Below, piece after piece: positions 25,611 to 37,974 of a stretch of 64,000 bases of DNA; the first letter of the stretch is position 1, and each line of letters starts with the position of its first letter. The notes beneath the pieces were generated by a model. That model worked only from the letters and a program-made list of their open reading frames with translations, was not told the DNA's origin and searched no databases. The stretch covers positions 28,713 through 92,712 of the forward strand of contig ARYC01002106.1 of assembly GCA_000711775.1 (NCBI GenBank). The letters run 5' to 3'. The DNA is from Oxytricha trifallax (taxonomy: Eukaryota; Ciliophora; Spirotrichea; Sporadotrichida; Oxytrichidae). The position numbers and the translations under genes are program-made.

Positions 25611-26226
25611 TGTTATATATAAATAAATCTCGAGAAATAAATATAATTTGTAAACATTAAACTTTATTATGAAGTTCATGTCTTTAAGACATTATCAAAT
25701 TAGGATTATTTTTATTTAATTAAGTATACTAATCACTTAGAATATTATTTTAATAAATTCCATAAAGCTTAATATGAATATCATACAATATATAACTTCA
25801 AATATTTAAATTCTATCAGCTCTCTACGTATCTTATTTGATAAGACTGTACTTGTTCTTGTTTCATTTGTGGGTTGGTGAAATAAATCCCTATAATTATT
25901 ATATAAATTCTACAGTCTAATATAATGATATTATGATTTAAATAATAACTCATGATAGTTTTTATTTAAAATAGGAAGTTACTGAACTGAGATTAAATCA
26001 CATATTTTCATTTGACAGGTGTTACACTTCTCAGTAATTCTCAAATTTATTAATTAAGCAAAATGTTAAATTATAAATAAAGGACTTATTAAATAATGTC
26101 TTGATAGATAATAATGTTTCTCTAACTAAAGTTAAGCTAGGAAGAAGCTCTTTTGAATTAGAATAGACTGAAGTAAGTTCATTTTAATTCATAAATACAC
26201 AATTAGTATAAAAAAAATTTATTATA

Positions 26227-26641
26227 TTGTATGAATACATTTAAAATTGGGAAATTTAATTAAATTAAAATTATTTTATTTCAAAATATTGGCAGTTAAA
26301 GTTGGCCAATTTGAACGATCTTGGGCTCATTCGATAGAGAATTCAAAATTAGCTGGACTTTATTAGTGGCGGTACTATTTTATCGCATCCACGGAGCAAG
26401 ATAACTTCAATTTAATTAAACACCTCTAAATTCATTAAATTATACACCCACATAGAAGTGAAGTTATCTTGCTCCATGGATGCAATAAAATAGTACCGCC
26501 ACTAATAAAGTCCAGCTAATTTTTAATTCTCTATCTAATGAGCCCAAGATCGTTCAAATTGGCCAACTTTAACTGCCAATATTTTGAAATAAAATAATTT
26601 TAATTTAATTAAATTTCCCAATTTTAAATGTATTCATACAA
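26227..26641. mobile_element. Fold-back element, family copy A (415 bp, TA flanks)
   Basis: The ends are TTGTATGAATACA and TGTATTCATACAA, each bordered by TA. The two arms (about 190 bp each) are nearly perfect reverse complements with about five mismatches. They carry the family core: AGAGAATTCAAAATTAGC, TGGACTTTA, a GGCGGTACTATTTTATCGCA-like stretch and a GATAAC block. There is no coding capacity. The TA duplication and short ends suggest a Tc1/mariner-type MITE. Confidence 0.9.
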
Positions 26642-26649
26642 TATTGAAA

Positions 26650-27520
26650 GCATTCAGTTCAATAAAGATGTTTCTATATAAATATACATAAAAATATACA
26701 TTACAATGATATTTAATCATAAAAAAGGATTAACCTTAGAATTAGTGGATTGAAGAAAAAAAATAAACAAAGCATCATGTTGCAAGGAATGCTAATATCG
26801 AGCACCTCACAGAACTACTATATTACTAATATGATGATGACTGCTAGGGATTAGTGACAGTTAAATAGCCAATCTTTGTTGCGAAGCAACTTATAAGGAT
26901 TTACATAAGCATGATCCCAAAAATGTACAACTTTCTATGGAGAAGGTACTCAATAGAATCCTATAATTTTACTAAAGAACTGGCAATCAATTGAATTCTT
27001 AAAATTGAACACAAGACTCTAAAAGAGGAATAGCAAGTTTCAAAGTAGATCTCAAACTTTCAACGAAAGAATTGGTGAGAAAGAAAGATTCCTATCTTCA
27101 ATTCCTACAAGATTGAATCTTAATCACCTTCATTTTCAATACAAGACGCTTTAAAGGAAGGATAAGGTAGACAGCACTAACGCCCACATAAGAAAACACC
27201 TTGACAAACTCTTAAAACAAAGAGTTATTTTTAATATTTTCATGAAATTAATGAACTGGTTAGTTTAGTAATATAGCTGAACTTCCTAGAAATCTCTCAA
27301 TACAATCACATTGACTCAGCTTATATTAGAAGAAGTGAAGACGAAAAAGACTCTAGCAAAATGCTACTAATCAAAAGACTAATCTATTGGCTGGCAATAA
27401 TTAAGAATCACACTAGGCAGTAGTACTTTGAATCAAATTACTAACTAGATAGTAAAAAATTCATGAAAAATAAACTGCGTGAATTCTATTATGAATTAAG
27501 ATAGAAGGTATTTAAAAATA
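26650..27520 (+). CDS. Broken coding region, probable LINE ORF or gene fragment
   Basis: Two stretches look coding on the plus strand. About 26770-26980 reads NANIEHLTELLYYQYDDDCQ and later MIPKMYNFLWRRYSIESYNF, then TKELAIN and a TGA. About 27278-27520 reads LNFLEISQYNHIDSAYIRRS, EDEKDSSKMLLIKRLIYWLA and SKKFMKNKLREFYYELRQ. The phrase KELAIN also occurs in the LINE at 17.6 kb, which favours a retroelement origin. It is frameshifted and has no identifiable domain. Confidence 0.35.
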
Positions 27521-27618
27521 ATCAAGAGTATTTATTTATTATAAGCCAAAATAAATTAAAATTAGCGTAAAAATATATATATATTAATAGATAAATAGTC
27601 AAGCCAATAGATTTGATA

Positions 27619-28031
27619 TTGTAGGAATACAATCAAAATTGGAAAATTAATTTAAATCAAATTTATTATATTTAAAATCTTGGCAGTTAAAGTTGGCCAA
27701 TTTAAGCGATCTTGGACTCATTCGATAGAGAATTCAAAATTAGCTGGACTTTAGTATTGGCGGAACTATTTTATCGCATCGAGGAAGCGAGATAACTCGA
27801 GTTTAATGTGAGGGTTTAATTTAATGAATTAAGATGAGTTAATTATAGTGAGGTTATCTCGCTTCCTCGATGCGATAAAATAGTTCCGCCAATACTAAAG
27901 TCCAGCTAAATTTGAATTCTCTATCGAATGAGTCCAAGATCGCTTAAATTGGCCAACTTTAACTGCCAAGATTTTAAATTATAATAAATTTGATTTAAAT
28001 TAATTTTCCAATTTTGATTGTATTCCTACAA
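27619..28031. mobile_element. Fold-back element, family copy B (413 bp, TA flanks)
   Basis: Ends TTGTAGGAATACA and TGTATTCCTACAA between TA dinucleotides. The arms are nearly identical reverse complements (about one mismatch in the central 80 bp). The outer arm third matches copy A (GGCAGTTAAAGTTGGCCAAT), and the core is the same as in copies A and C. Confidence 0.9.
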
Positions 28032-28548
28032 TAATTGAGCTCATCATTAAAATATTATACAAATAATAGATGAATTCTTGATTATTTATATTATTTATAA
28101 ATACACTCCTATATTTATTCTTTATAAATTTTGTGTTGTTAGTATAGACTTAAGTGATGACGCACTAAGAGAAATACAATAAATTTCCATTTAACACTGA
28201 AACATAAAAAAGATTATAAAATAAAAAATATGTGATCCCAATTAATTTTTATTATAAAAGATTTATGATTTGTAGCTTTAAACAACTAGATGGATCGTCT
28301 AAAGCTCTAAATTGACCTATATTTGAAGAATTGAAATGACCTGAATATAAAAAATTGATTTTTTCATGAATTTTGAAACTCTTAAAACTGCTCAAATATG
28401 CCCATTTGGCCTATCTTCACCGTATTTCATCATTTTTATAAATGATCATATTTTTATCAATTTATGAGTTTTACGATACTTTTACAGTTTTTGGCAAGTT
28501 TTTCGGGCCAAATCTACTAAAACCTTATCTGGGCATTTAGAGGTCAAG

Positions 28549-28728
28549 GAACAATAGTAGACTACTTAGAGAGCAGTCAAAGAAGAAATGAAGTTTATCT
28601 GAGGACTTTTCCATCTCACAAAAGCCCATGTTTACCACTCTTTTTTAGCTTGAAGCCACGCTATCTCTAAAAGTACTCATTTGCTGAAGTCCTAAGGTGT
28701 CTAGTTTGAAAGATGAGCTAAAAAACCT
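28549..28728 (+). repeat. Dispersed repeat, inverted match to 63112-63262
   Basis: The match covers CTTAGAGAGCAGT, GAAGAAATGAAG, TGAGGACTTTTCC, CTCACAAA, TTTAGCTTGAAGCCA and GAAGTCCTAAGGTGTC in the same order as the reverse complement of 63262-63112. At 63 kb the repeat is directly followed by the 179-bp satellite; here it is not. Confidence 0.8.
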
Positions 28729-28889
28729 TCATACACTAGTAACATATAAAATAAATGTTGCTGACCAACAGACTATTTTTCAATTATTTCTCCAATCTTT
28801 ACTATAGAAATGTAGTAACAGCAATTAATTTGTTAATGAAAATTAACTTCCTTAATAATTGCGAAATTTTTAGTAAAATTCTCTATATT

Positions 28890-29486
28890 ATGATAGATAA
28901 CAAAGAACAAATTGATGAAGACAAAAAAGCATAGATGAATATTGTCCTACCAGCTGTTAGTGCTTTAAACAAATAATTATATATACACTATATGATGAAA
29001 TATTAGGTTTCATTAGCATTAAAAGTCACACCAATCGAAGAAAACATATACGAATTCTAGATCTTAAACAACAAACTAGTCCTTTATTTGAGACTATGAA
29101 CAAGATTAATACAATTCCGCCAGTTATATTTCAAGTAGATAATGATATCCCCAGCATTAGATGAATATATCTTTTTTTTCACTCAAGTTATAAAATATCA
29201 TGAAAGACTACTCACTATCTACGATTAAGATAGGAAAAGAATTGAAGTACCATAATTAATTTTAGCTTAGAAAAACAGGTAATAAAGTTGGCAAAAAAGG
29301 AAAACACAGACAATACAAAGGATGATAATAGAGATGTAAACAGTGAAAACACTAAAAAAAAAGGACAAAGAAAATAAGTAGATTAACAACAATAGTGCAA
29401 TTGATTTTTTACCAAAACAATCAAGGGTCTATGAAACTCCATCTGATTAGTAATTTAATTTAATTACTTTAATTTTGCAAATTACG
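28890..29486 (+). CDS. Coding island, unknown protein, with one in-frame TGA
   Basis: From ATG 28890 the frame reads MIDNKEQIDEDKKAQMNIVL, then PAVSALNKQLYIHYMMKYQV, then SLALKVTPIEENIYEFQI, and meets TGA at 29097-29099. The same frame then continues with TRLIQFRQLYFKQIMISPAL, DEYIFFFTQVIKYHERLL and a Lys/Gln-rich end to a TGA near 29484. Five or more TAA/TAG codons are read as Gln. The first 69 residues look like a genuine cellular protein. The single TGA could be decay, a missing eliminated sequence, or an ORF end followed by chance openness. Confidence 0.45.
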
Positions 29487-29947
29487 TATTGAATATCATT
29501 AATCAATAAATTTAATAATATTTTATCATCAGATTTAAAATTGATTTTAGAGTATAAGAATATTTATTGATTTTTATCTAGGGAAGGGTAATTAGTTTAG
29601 CATTAGGTTTGGCAAGTTTATCTATCCAAGAAAGTGATAGAGCCGTTGGATACTAAAATGGGAAAAATAGTATGCTGCCCTAACATTAAAAATAGGATAG
29701 ATAAGTTGTTGGTGAAAATATTTGAAGTAAAAATGAGTCAACGTGGAGAAGCTTTGCATCAAGTGACACCGCAAATATTGGGTAAAGTTTATCTCTAAGA
29801 AAAGATACAATGATTTTACATGTAAAAGTTGAATTGGAAAATATCATGGAAACATGCAAGAAGTAAATTCATCAACTGTAAGTTAAGAATGAGAGAATTA
29901 ATAACTATATAGTTATGAAAAAGCAGACATTGCTCATGTAGATATAA

Positions 29948-31243
29948 TTGGCTAAAATTTAAAAATTTACCAATTATTAGAAATTGAAATATATAAACAT
30001 CTCAATATTTTAATAAATTAAAATCATTAATTCTTTAACTTGGTTTGAAAATGTTTCTCAACATCTCTATATGTTTATTAGAGATTTTTATTTTTTTTAC
30101 AGCTTATTTTATTCTTGCAGCTCTAGAGCTCCACGCATTTTCATCTAAATTTTATAAGAAATAAGTATTTTTAGTCCATCTTTATTCATGGATATATTTA
30201 TTTTTATATATTATCTGTTAAAATTCTCACCCTACCAAAGCGAGAAATTTTTTATAGATTTTTCTCGCTTTGGTAGGCTAAGTATAGATAAATTTTGGCT
30301 TTGGGATCAAACACGCCCCCCCCATAATGTATATTTTTCTTTTTGTAGTCTGATAGAGTTTTTGACGCTGAGTAATAGTAGCTAATAAACTATGCGTGTG
30401 CGATCAATAGTTTTCGAGATATGGCCCCATATAAGTTCACATTTTATATATAAAATTATAGTAAAAATTATAAAAAAATTTCCAATTTTTCATAAAAATC
30501 TAATTTTTCCTTCAAATATGAATTTAGAGGATTTAATGAAAATTTAAAGAATTTATTTAATTTATCAAAAATAATATCATAATAAATTTATTATGCATTC
30601 TTGTAATAAATGATATTATTTTTGATAAATTAAATAAATTCTCTAAATTTTCATTAAATCCTCTAAATTCATATTTGAAGGAAAAATTAGATTTTAATGA
30701 AAAATTGGAAATATTTTAATAATTTTTACTATAATTTTATATATAAAATGTGAACTTATATGGGGCCATATCTCGAAAACTATTGATCGCACACGAGTAG
30801 TTTATTAGCTACTATTACTCAGCGTCAAAAACTCTATCAGACTACAAAAAAGAAAAATATACATTATGGGGGGGGCGTGTTTGATCCCAAAGCCAAAATT
30901 TATCTATACTTAGCCTACCAAAGCGAGAAAAATCTATAAAAAATTTCTCGCTTTGGTAGGGTGAGAATTTTAACAGATAATATATAAAAATAAATATATC
31001 CATGAATAAAGATGGACTAAAAATACTTATTTCTTATAAAATTTAGATGAAAATGCGTGGAGCTCTAGAGCTGCAAGAATAAAATAAGCTGTAAAAAAAA
31101 TAAAAATCTCTAATAAACATATAGAGATGTTGAGAAACATTTTCAAACTAAGTTAAAGAATTAATGATTTTAATTTATTAAAATATTGAGATGTTTATAT
31201 ATTTCAATTTCTAATAATTGGTAAATCTTTAAATTTTAGCCAA
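29948..31243. mobile_element. 1.3-kb near-perfect palindrome with nested hairpins
   Basis: Left arm 29948-30579, right arm 30611-31243 (about 632 bp each), spacer 31 bp. The ends are TTGGCTAAAATTTAAA and TTTAAATTTTAGCCAA. Arms differ by only a few substitutions and small indels. Inside each arm is a 47-bp hairpin, CCTACCAAAGCGAGAAA...TTTCTCGCTTTGGTAGG (30231-30277 and 30914-30960), and a run of eight C or G (ACACGCCCCCCCC near 30309, mirrored near 30868). I found no ORF of note and no transposase. It may be a large fold-back transposon, or an inverted duplication of a smaller one. Confidence 0.9.
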
Positions 31244-31749
31244 ATGATAGGTATTAAAATTTAGAAAGTATTAAAATAACAGGTATAGGAGTCAATGGGG
31301 AGACATCAGTGGGGTAATTATTAATGAGCTACCAAGGATCTTTAAAAACAGTTAAAATTGGATTATCTTTAAGATAGGAAGGTATACAGAATTTTGGAAA
31401 ACTTCGGTTTAAGATGTTGGGTAAAATGACTTTAAGCCATAGTACAAAAGGAACTGTGGAAGCAATTTTTAACTCTATTTATGAGATCATCGGTAGAGAT
31501 AAATCTGCATTACTCAATTAAGATCGAAGATTGGAGGATTAGAATAATTATATTTAAATGTAATCTTTATTTTGTCAAATAAATAATATTTGCCCTTATT
31601 ATTTAAACTAAAGACTCGATTAATGCCTATTTAATAAACTAATTAGGGCGTATAAATTGATATTGTCCTAATTATAAAAACATTTAATAAGAGTTAATAA
31701 ATTAAAAATATGAATAAAACACATTGAGTAAAACTAGATAGCAGTTCCT

Positions 31750-34700
31750 GAAATACAACAATTCGAAGAGTGATGCTTCACCTAGCGGTTCTCCGCATTT
31801 TAATCCTGATCCTTAGCCTACGCTTCCTCTGTCTGCCGCTTGATCTCTCTTCATCTTCTATGTTCTGCTTTTCTGCACTTTCTCATCAAAGTCGTTCATG
31901 TTTGATTTGATCTCCGTTTGAGGTTTAATCTGGGTTTCTACCCTTGGTGTTATTTCCGGTCGATCGTTAAAAATGCAGCTTAACTCGATTAAGTTCTTAC
32001 TGTTGCTTCTGTTGAGGTTTTTCTCATACTTTATTATACTCTTACTCCAGTTCTTCTCTTCTCTCTTGGTCTATTGGCTTGTACATTCTCTTCAATGTGA
32101 ATTACTAGTCCAATCTCTCTAATATTTTCCACTTTATTATGATTCCTTCCTCTTGTTCTTAGTTGTTTTTGTTTTTGTTTTTTTCTTTTTATATTAATTT
32201 AATTATTTGTATTATAATTTCTCAGATTTTACCTCCTTATTTACTCAAGATTCTACTCAATTTGGATTTTTATTTCATTGTAATCATTTTATTTTACTCT
32301 CATCAAATTCTACTTCACTTTAATTTACATGCACAACTCTAAATGTTTTTATACTGGTTAGTAGTACTCGTGTTCCTCTAATTATCTTATTCTATTGTCC
32401 AGCCAGACATGTTCGTGATAATCTCTATTTAAGTGCTGCTTTACATGTCAATGATTCTGTTTTACCTTATTTGTTTTGAAAAAATCGTAGGATCACCAGC
32501 TGCATTTATTAAGTTGCAGCTTCCAAGGTGATTATATTCTACAAACATTTTTAGTAAAGTTAAAGTAGTGGCACATGCCGTATGTTGCAATAGTTCTGCC
32601 CTAATTGATGGCCATCATCGTGTCGACTACATTTTTAGTCATAAATAGTTTCTTTTTTCTTTGCATGACTTCCCCTTTTTATTTGAGTATCTCTGGGGCT
32701 CTTTTTATTTTCGAGAATTCTGTCATGTCCGGTTTTATCTTTCAAGTTCTTCTGAATGAGCTCTAGGATTATTTCATTTCTGATGGTGTCTTTTAGCTGG
32801 GAGACATTCCTTAATATATTATTTTTTGAATATCCCAAGATATCTTAAATGCAATTCTTTTAAGCTGGAGTTCCATCTTCTCTAGTTCGCTGATCTTCAC
32901 ACATTAGGCTGCTACCAGTGGGGTATTCTTATAGATTAGTAGCAATATTATTTCTGTTACCATTACTGTATCTTCTACAATCGGATTGCTTGATTTGGTC
33001 AGCTTTTGATAGAACTCAGTTTTTTGTTTTATTTCGTTCCATTTGTTATTAAACAATTATTGAGTGTTTAAACAGATATTCATTCCTAGATATTCCGCTT
33101 GCTGAACTTTACAGATTCCCTTAATTTGCATGATTTTTTCAGATTTCTTCGCATCACTTAGAAACAGTCTTTTTCCTGTTTAGCTTTAAATTGTGGGATA
33201 TTTCTAATCTAATAAAACATTCTAGCACTCTCTTGAATTGTACAGGATCACTGATGATAATTAGGATGTCATCTGCAAAAGCAATTAATTTGCTTTATTT
33301 AATCAAGGACATCAGTTCTGGTTGAGAATAGAGTGCGTCTTATAGGTAAATATTGAATAACATAGGTGATAATCTACTACCTTGGGCTACTCCTTATTGT
33401 GTTTGGATTTCAGCGCCCTCAAATTGTATTTTGTTGTTTTTGCATAGAGCCTCAATTAATTTTACTGGTGTAGTGTCATTCTCTTGGATTGCTCTTCTTT
33501 TCATAATTTCTATAATCTTGTCTTTCCAGACTGAGTCATGTGCTTTCTGTAGATCCACTAGTAAGTAAGCTTCTCTTTTGTTACTCTTTCTTCATGACAT
33601 TTTTATGTGTTGCAGAAGTCTCATTTAATTAATGAGGATGCTCTTGTTTTCTTAATATCCATTTTGATGATTTCCAGTTTTCAACAATACACTCTAGTAA
33701 TCTTAGATCTTGTTTTTGATAACTTTTTCATCGATCTTACTCAAATTCGAGATGATTATTATTGCCCTAGTATTTGGCACCTCCAGGTACAGATCTCCTT
33801 AGTTTTACTTAGTATGATTAGCCTGCCTTGTTTAATATACTGTGGAAATTGTTAAATTGTTGCTGTGTTTAATCATTCTGCGATTTTCTGGCAAACTGTT
33901 TTTAGAATTCTTTCTGACTTTACCAGGTCTTTCCGTCAAATCCGTTTGGACCTATAGCTTTGTTGAAGTTGCATTCTTTGATACTCATTTCAACATCTAG
34001 TTCACTGCAAAACTTTCCCAATTCTTGTTCATTAATCATAATTATATCTTATTTTTGCCCTAATTGTGAGTTTTCATTCCTGCTATCCTTAACCAACTGG
34101 TTATAAAATTCTAATATGTGTCTTTTTGAGGATTTTCCATTTCTACTCTCTCCTCATTTAATGTGATTCCTCTTATTGGTTACGATTGCTTTTGACTTTT
34201 GGTCAATCTTTTTACTTGATAAAAGAAAACTTTTAAGTCGTTTCTATTGAGGCAATAGTCAAGGTTTCTGATTGCTTCTTTCCATTATAGTTTTGTGACT
34301 TGAAGAGCATTTTGAATGCTGTTTACTCTGTCTTTGATAGCCATTTACAGTGGCTACTGGTAACAATTTTTGCCTTTAAAGTGTTTTTTCTAATTTTTCT
34401 TCAAAGCATTTTTTAATTGGTTAGTCGAGGTCCTTCAGCGTTAATTCTCTCTCTTCCTTTATAAATGACCTCCATCTTTACTTTTTTATATCTGATATCC
34501 TCAGTTTGCTCTCTTTATCTTATAATTTCAAATCATTTTCTTAAAACTTTAGCTTAAGTTTTACATTCAATAATTTATGGTCTGTTAATCTTAGTTAGCT
34601 TGTTTCCTAACTGCTTGTCTCAACGTTGGAAAAATTTAGTCTAATTGGTTTCCTCTTATATGAGCTTTTACTCCTATTTTTTGAAATAGATTCCTTCATC

Positions 34701-35110
34701 CATTCTTAGTTGAATCTCTTACTTAAATCTTTTAGGAGAAAAGAGAAGTAGCCCCTTACTATTATTCTTTACTTAAAATTTTTGCTTTAATAATTTAATC
34801 ATGTAGATGAGTTTATTTTAACTTTCTTTCACCTCTTCGTTCCAATACGGTGGAATTTATATCGAAAATATGTGTAACTGGAACCCTTTCACGTTCAGTA
34901 TTGTCCAAGCTATGTAATACCTCAGTGTTTTTATTGTAAAAATGCGGAAGTTACCATTGTTAAGCACCAGAACCTCTCAATTTCTTGCTAGTTGAGTCTG
35001 TGCTAAGTTATTACTGTTTAATCCTATTATTCTCTGTAGTCTCGTTTTTATGAGCCCGATAAACCCCGGGCATTTTTCTTTTATTTCCTTCAGGAGTTCA
35101 TCTTATTTTT
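31750..35110 (-). mobile_element. Near full-length LINE (APE endonuclease plus reverse transcriptase)
   Basis: The whole interval reads on the minus strand with TAA/TAG as Gln. In order: an N-terminal endonuclease-like part (about 35.0-34.8 kb, GLNSNNLAQTQLARN), the endonuclease SDH-type motif LTDHKLLNVKLKL near 34.58 kb, the RT motif B QGVAQGSRLSPMLFNIYL at about 33397-33340, and the catalytic FADD at 33279-33268 within LIAFADDILIIIS. Motif B and FADD are diagnostic of a LINE RT. Several TGA codons and frame changes show that the copy is inactive. The C-terminus near 31.8 kb is Lys/Gln-rich. Its 3' end lacks the tail seen on the other LINEs, so it may be a different subfamily. Confidence 0.85.
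33180..33420 (-). CDS. Reverse transcriptase catalytic core of the LINE
   Basis: The continuous minus-strand frame runs from about 33405 to a TGA near 33175. It contains GVAQGSRLSPMLFNIYL, a TAA read as Gln, then SQPELMSLIKQSKLIAFADD, ILIIISDPVQFKRVLECFIR and LNRKKTVSK. The FADD box supplies two of the catalytic aspartates of RT (the usual form is Y/F-x-D-D), and motif B forms the template/primer grip. Three TAA/TAG codons fall at positions where glutamine is acceptable. This is the strongest single proof of the genetic code in this window. Confidence 0.85.
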
Positions 35111-35279
35111 ATTTTGTTTTCAGATTTTACTTCAATAATAAATGTTAATTGTTATTATCATTTAATCTTCGTTTTTAATTGACTATCTAGGTTTTGTCAA
35201 AGTTATCATCTTAATTACCAAAAATAATATATAAATCGAAATGATGATTGAGACATTGTTATTTTGATGGGTAAATATC

Positions 35280-35560
35280 TATATATATAATGATAATTGT
35301 GTTTTTGGATGAGAAAATCAAGGTTCTTTATATGTAAAATGATATCATACTTGACCCCAGACAAAGGTCCACTATTTACAATTAAAGTATAAATTTATGA
35401 TGGTTTAAGATGACAATATTTTTATTAAGAAAATTTATTTTTCTATGATAGGACCATTTTCAACCCTTGTCCTTGTCCATGGCACATCTCGTGCTTTTAT
35501 GGTCCTTTAAAGATGAAAATCTACAGATCTATGCATTGAAAGCTAGCCTTCAAAGACCTT
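35280..35560. repeat. Dispersed repeat shared in pieces with 13.25-13.6 kb
   Basis: TTTTTGGATGAGAAAATCAA and the following 20 bp match 13575-13615 in direct orientation. The adjoining CATACTTGACCCCAGACA matches 13255-13280 in inverted orientation. At 13 kb these two pieces are 300 bp apart. Confidence 0.55.
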
Positions 35561-35599
35561 GTCCTAGGAACTTCTAAAGATGTCATTTGACAGAGCTAG

Positions 35600-36570
35600 G
35601 TTTAGCTATTCATAAATATGGTAGTTTTCTAGGGATTATTCTAAGATTGGACTTGGCATGGAAGTACTCTTAGTATTAAGCTGAAGAAAATGATATAGAA
35701 ACAACTGTCAATAGTTACATAGTCAAAACAATGAAAATGACCCTTTCTATCTTAAACATCAAAACTTAAATAGATTTCTAAGCAAAACCCCAAATACATA
35801 TCAAATAAGAAGAATTTGAATTTTTAAATCCCCATCAAATAGAGGAATCAATAGAAAAATAAAAAATTCTTTAAAAAATATATTTTATTAATAAAAATAT
35901 GGATAAAATGCTATTGTAGTCTATTCCATTAATAGTTAATTTTATTTTACATGAAAATATTATATTTATGAATATAGTTTACATATTTATGACTTAATTT
36001 ATTATCCTTCTTTGTATTAAATGAAGATCACAATATTTAGATAACCCAGCTTTATATACTTTATAGGCATTTAAAAGTTAAGTTAAATAATGTAATTATA
36101 GAATTATAGTTAGCATTACTTAAAGGCTATTACCTTTTAAAATCCCTATCTATTGAATCTCTATGTTTGCTATTTACTTAAGCTTTCTTTGTTGAAATCG
36201 TAGAACAGCATCCTCTGAGTGTGTTTAAAATACCATTTTATACACTCTCTTGTAGTAGTCGAGACAGGTATGATAAGCCATTAAGAGAAATCTATGATTT
36301 TATTATATGCTATATTTATGAATTGTGAGGTTCATCTTCTTAAAAGTCAGTCGCCTGAAATTAAAATTTGAGGCTATAATTTGACAGTAGGCACTTTTAT
36401 TATCTCTCTTAATAAACATAGGCAAGGAATGTCTTGTGATCCCAGGAAAATATATTTTCGAATTATGTTTCCTCTTTTACCTTCAGATATACAAATATTA
36501 ATATTATTTTATCAAAGTGAGACTTCTCACTATCCAAAACCTTATCTTTAATTATAGTCATTATAGTAAT
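35600..36570. other. AT-rich DNA, nothing recognised
   Basis: No supported gene or repeat. About 36180-36260 has slightly higher GC, but no frame that I can interpret. Confidence 0.4.
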
Positions 36571-36571
36571 A

Positions 36572-36985
36572 TTGTAGGAATACATTTGATTTGGGAATTA
36601 AGTTTTAAATTAATTAATAATTACTAAAATTCGTGGCAATTGACTTTCTGGAAACCTAGACAACATGGTACATGTTCGAAAGAGAATTCAAAATTAGCTG
36701 GACTTTACTATTGGCGGTACCCCTCTATCGCATCCCTAGACCGAGATAACTCGACTTAAATTTTGGCATAAAAATCAACTAAACAAATCACCCAAATTTA
36801 AGTCGAGTTATCTCGGTCTAGGGATGCGATAGAGGGGTACCGCCAATAGTAAAGTCCAGCTAATTTTGAATTCTCTTTCAAACAAGTACCATGTTGTCTA
36901 GGTTTCCAGAAAGTCAATTGCCACGAATTTTAGTAATTATTAATTAATTTAAAACTTAATTCCCAAATCAAATGTATTCCTACAA
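36572..36985. mobile_element. Fold-back element, family copy C (414 bp, TA flanks)
   Basis: Ends TTGTAGGAATACA and TGTATTCCTACAA between TA dinucleotides, and the same core as copies A and B (AGAGAATTCAAAATTAGC, TGGACTTTA, TTGGCGGTAC, ATCGCATC, GAGATAAC). The outer third of the arm differs completely from A and B (GTGGCAATTGACTTTCTGGA), yet the two arms of this copy are still near-perfect complements. Confidence 0.9.
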
Positions 36986-36989
36986 TATT

Positions 36990-37970
36990 GTCTAATTTCA
37001 TGATAATTTTAAAGCCGATTTAATTTGTATATTTTCGACACTATTCGCCTTTCTTTAACAAAAATAGGTTCAGCTCACCTCTTATTGCTTTTTTGAAGGT
37101 TTAATTCATCCATTCATGAGCTTGGAAGGTGGCTAACTAATCTTTATACTTCTGCCACATAATTGGATCTTCTAAGCAACACTTATATCTGTAGATTAGT
37201 TATAATGATGTAATGATATAATTAATCATTTTTCTATTGTAAACATGGAGTGTAGCTTAGCAGCAATCTGCCATTACTTCAATTTAAGTGAAGTTTCATT
37301 CATTATTTTAATTAATATGCTTACTTTTTCAATCAATAAATTACAACAATTTAATTTATATTTTTATTGATATTCTGTTTAAATGATTAATATTACATAA
37401 TGTCATTCAACTTCTAACTTAATTTCAATAACTACCATAAAGTTAACTCATTACATTTTTATTTTTTGAGTCTAATTTCAATGATTATGATTAGACAGTG
37501 ACATCTAGACATTTATCATTACCACTTAGTTAAAACCAAGTTATTTCATAATATAAATGAAAATTTTATACTTTAGAGTGTATTTGAGTTAAGCTATCAA
37601 GATCAATTGTTAAATCAATCTCAGTATTTATCAAGTTTAGCATTTATCTAGTTATTTAAACAAAATGATTTAATTGCATTAGTCTATTTGATTTATACAT
37701 AAAACCTAAAGAGTAATTATTAAAGGAATCACGTAAATGATAAATTAAATAAATGAAGTATATTGTTCGATAAATTAATTTAAAGATTTATATTAAGCCA
37801 GGATATTTAATTAAAATTTATGTACAATCAAATGGTAGATAGAATCAATTCATCAGATAATTGAATGCAGATGAAACCCATAAGGAGAAATGCAAAAGTG
37901 GATGATTATAGAAAAATTTATTGTTAGATAACAAAATAAATTGCCAATTAATCTCTCGATTTATGGCTCA
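36990..37970. other. AT-rich DNA, nothing recognised
   Basis: No supported feature. A small GC rise at 37060-37180 gives no convincing frame. Confidence 0.4.
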
Positions 37971-37974
37971 CTCG

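Noticed and set aside
28890-29486. TGA decoded as tryptophan in this genome
   Set aside because: Most well-formed ORFs end naturally at TGA (for example 24907, 16222, 8740, 47090), so TGA is a stop here; lone in-frame TGAs are better explained by decay or eliminated DNA.
30188-30385. 65-residue ORF inside the 1.3-kb palindrome
   Set aside because: It runs through a hairpin and a homopolymer C run and has no protein-like composition; the mirrored arm holds the same sequence antisense.
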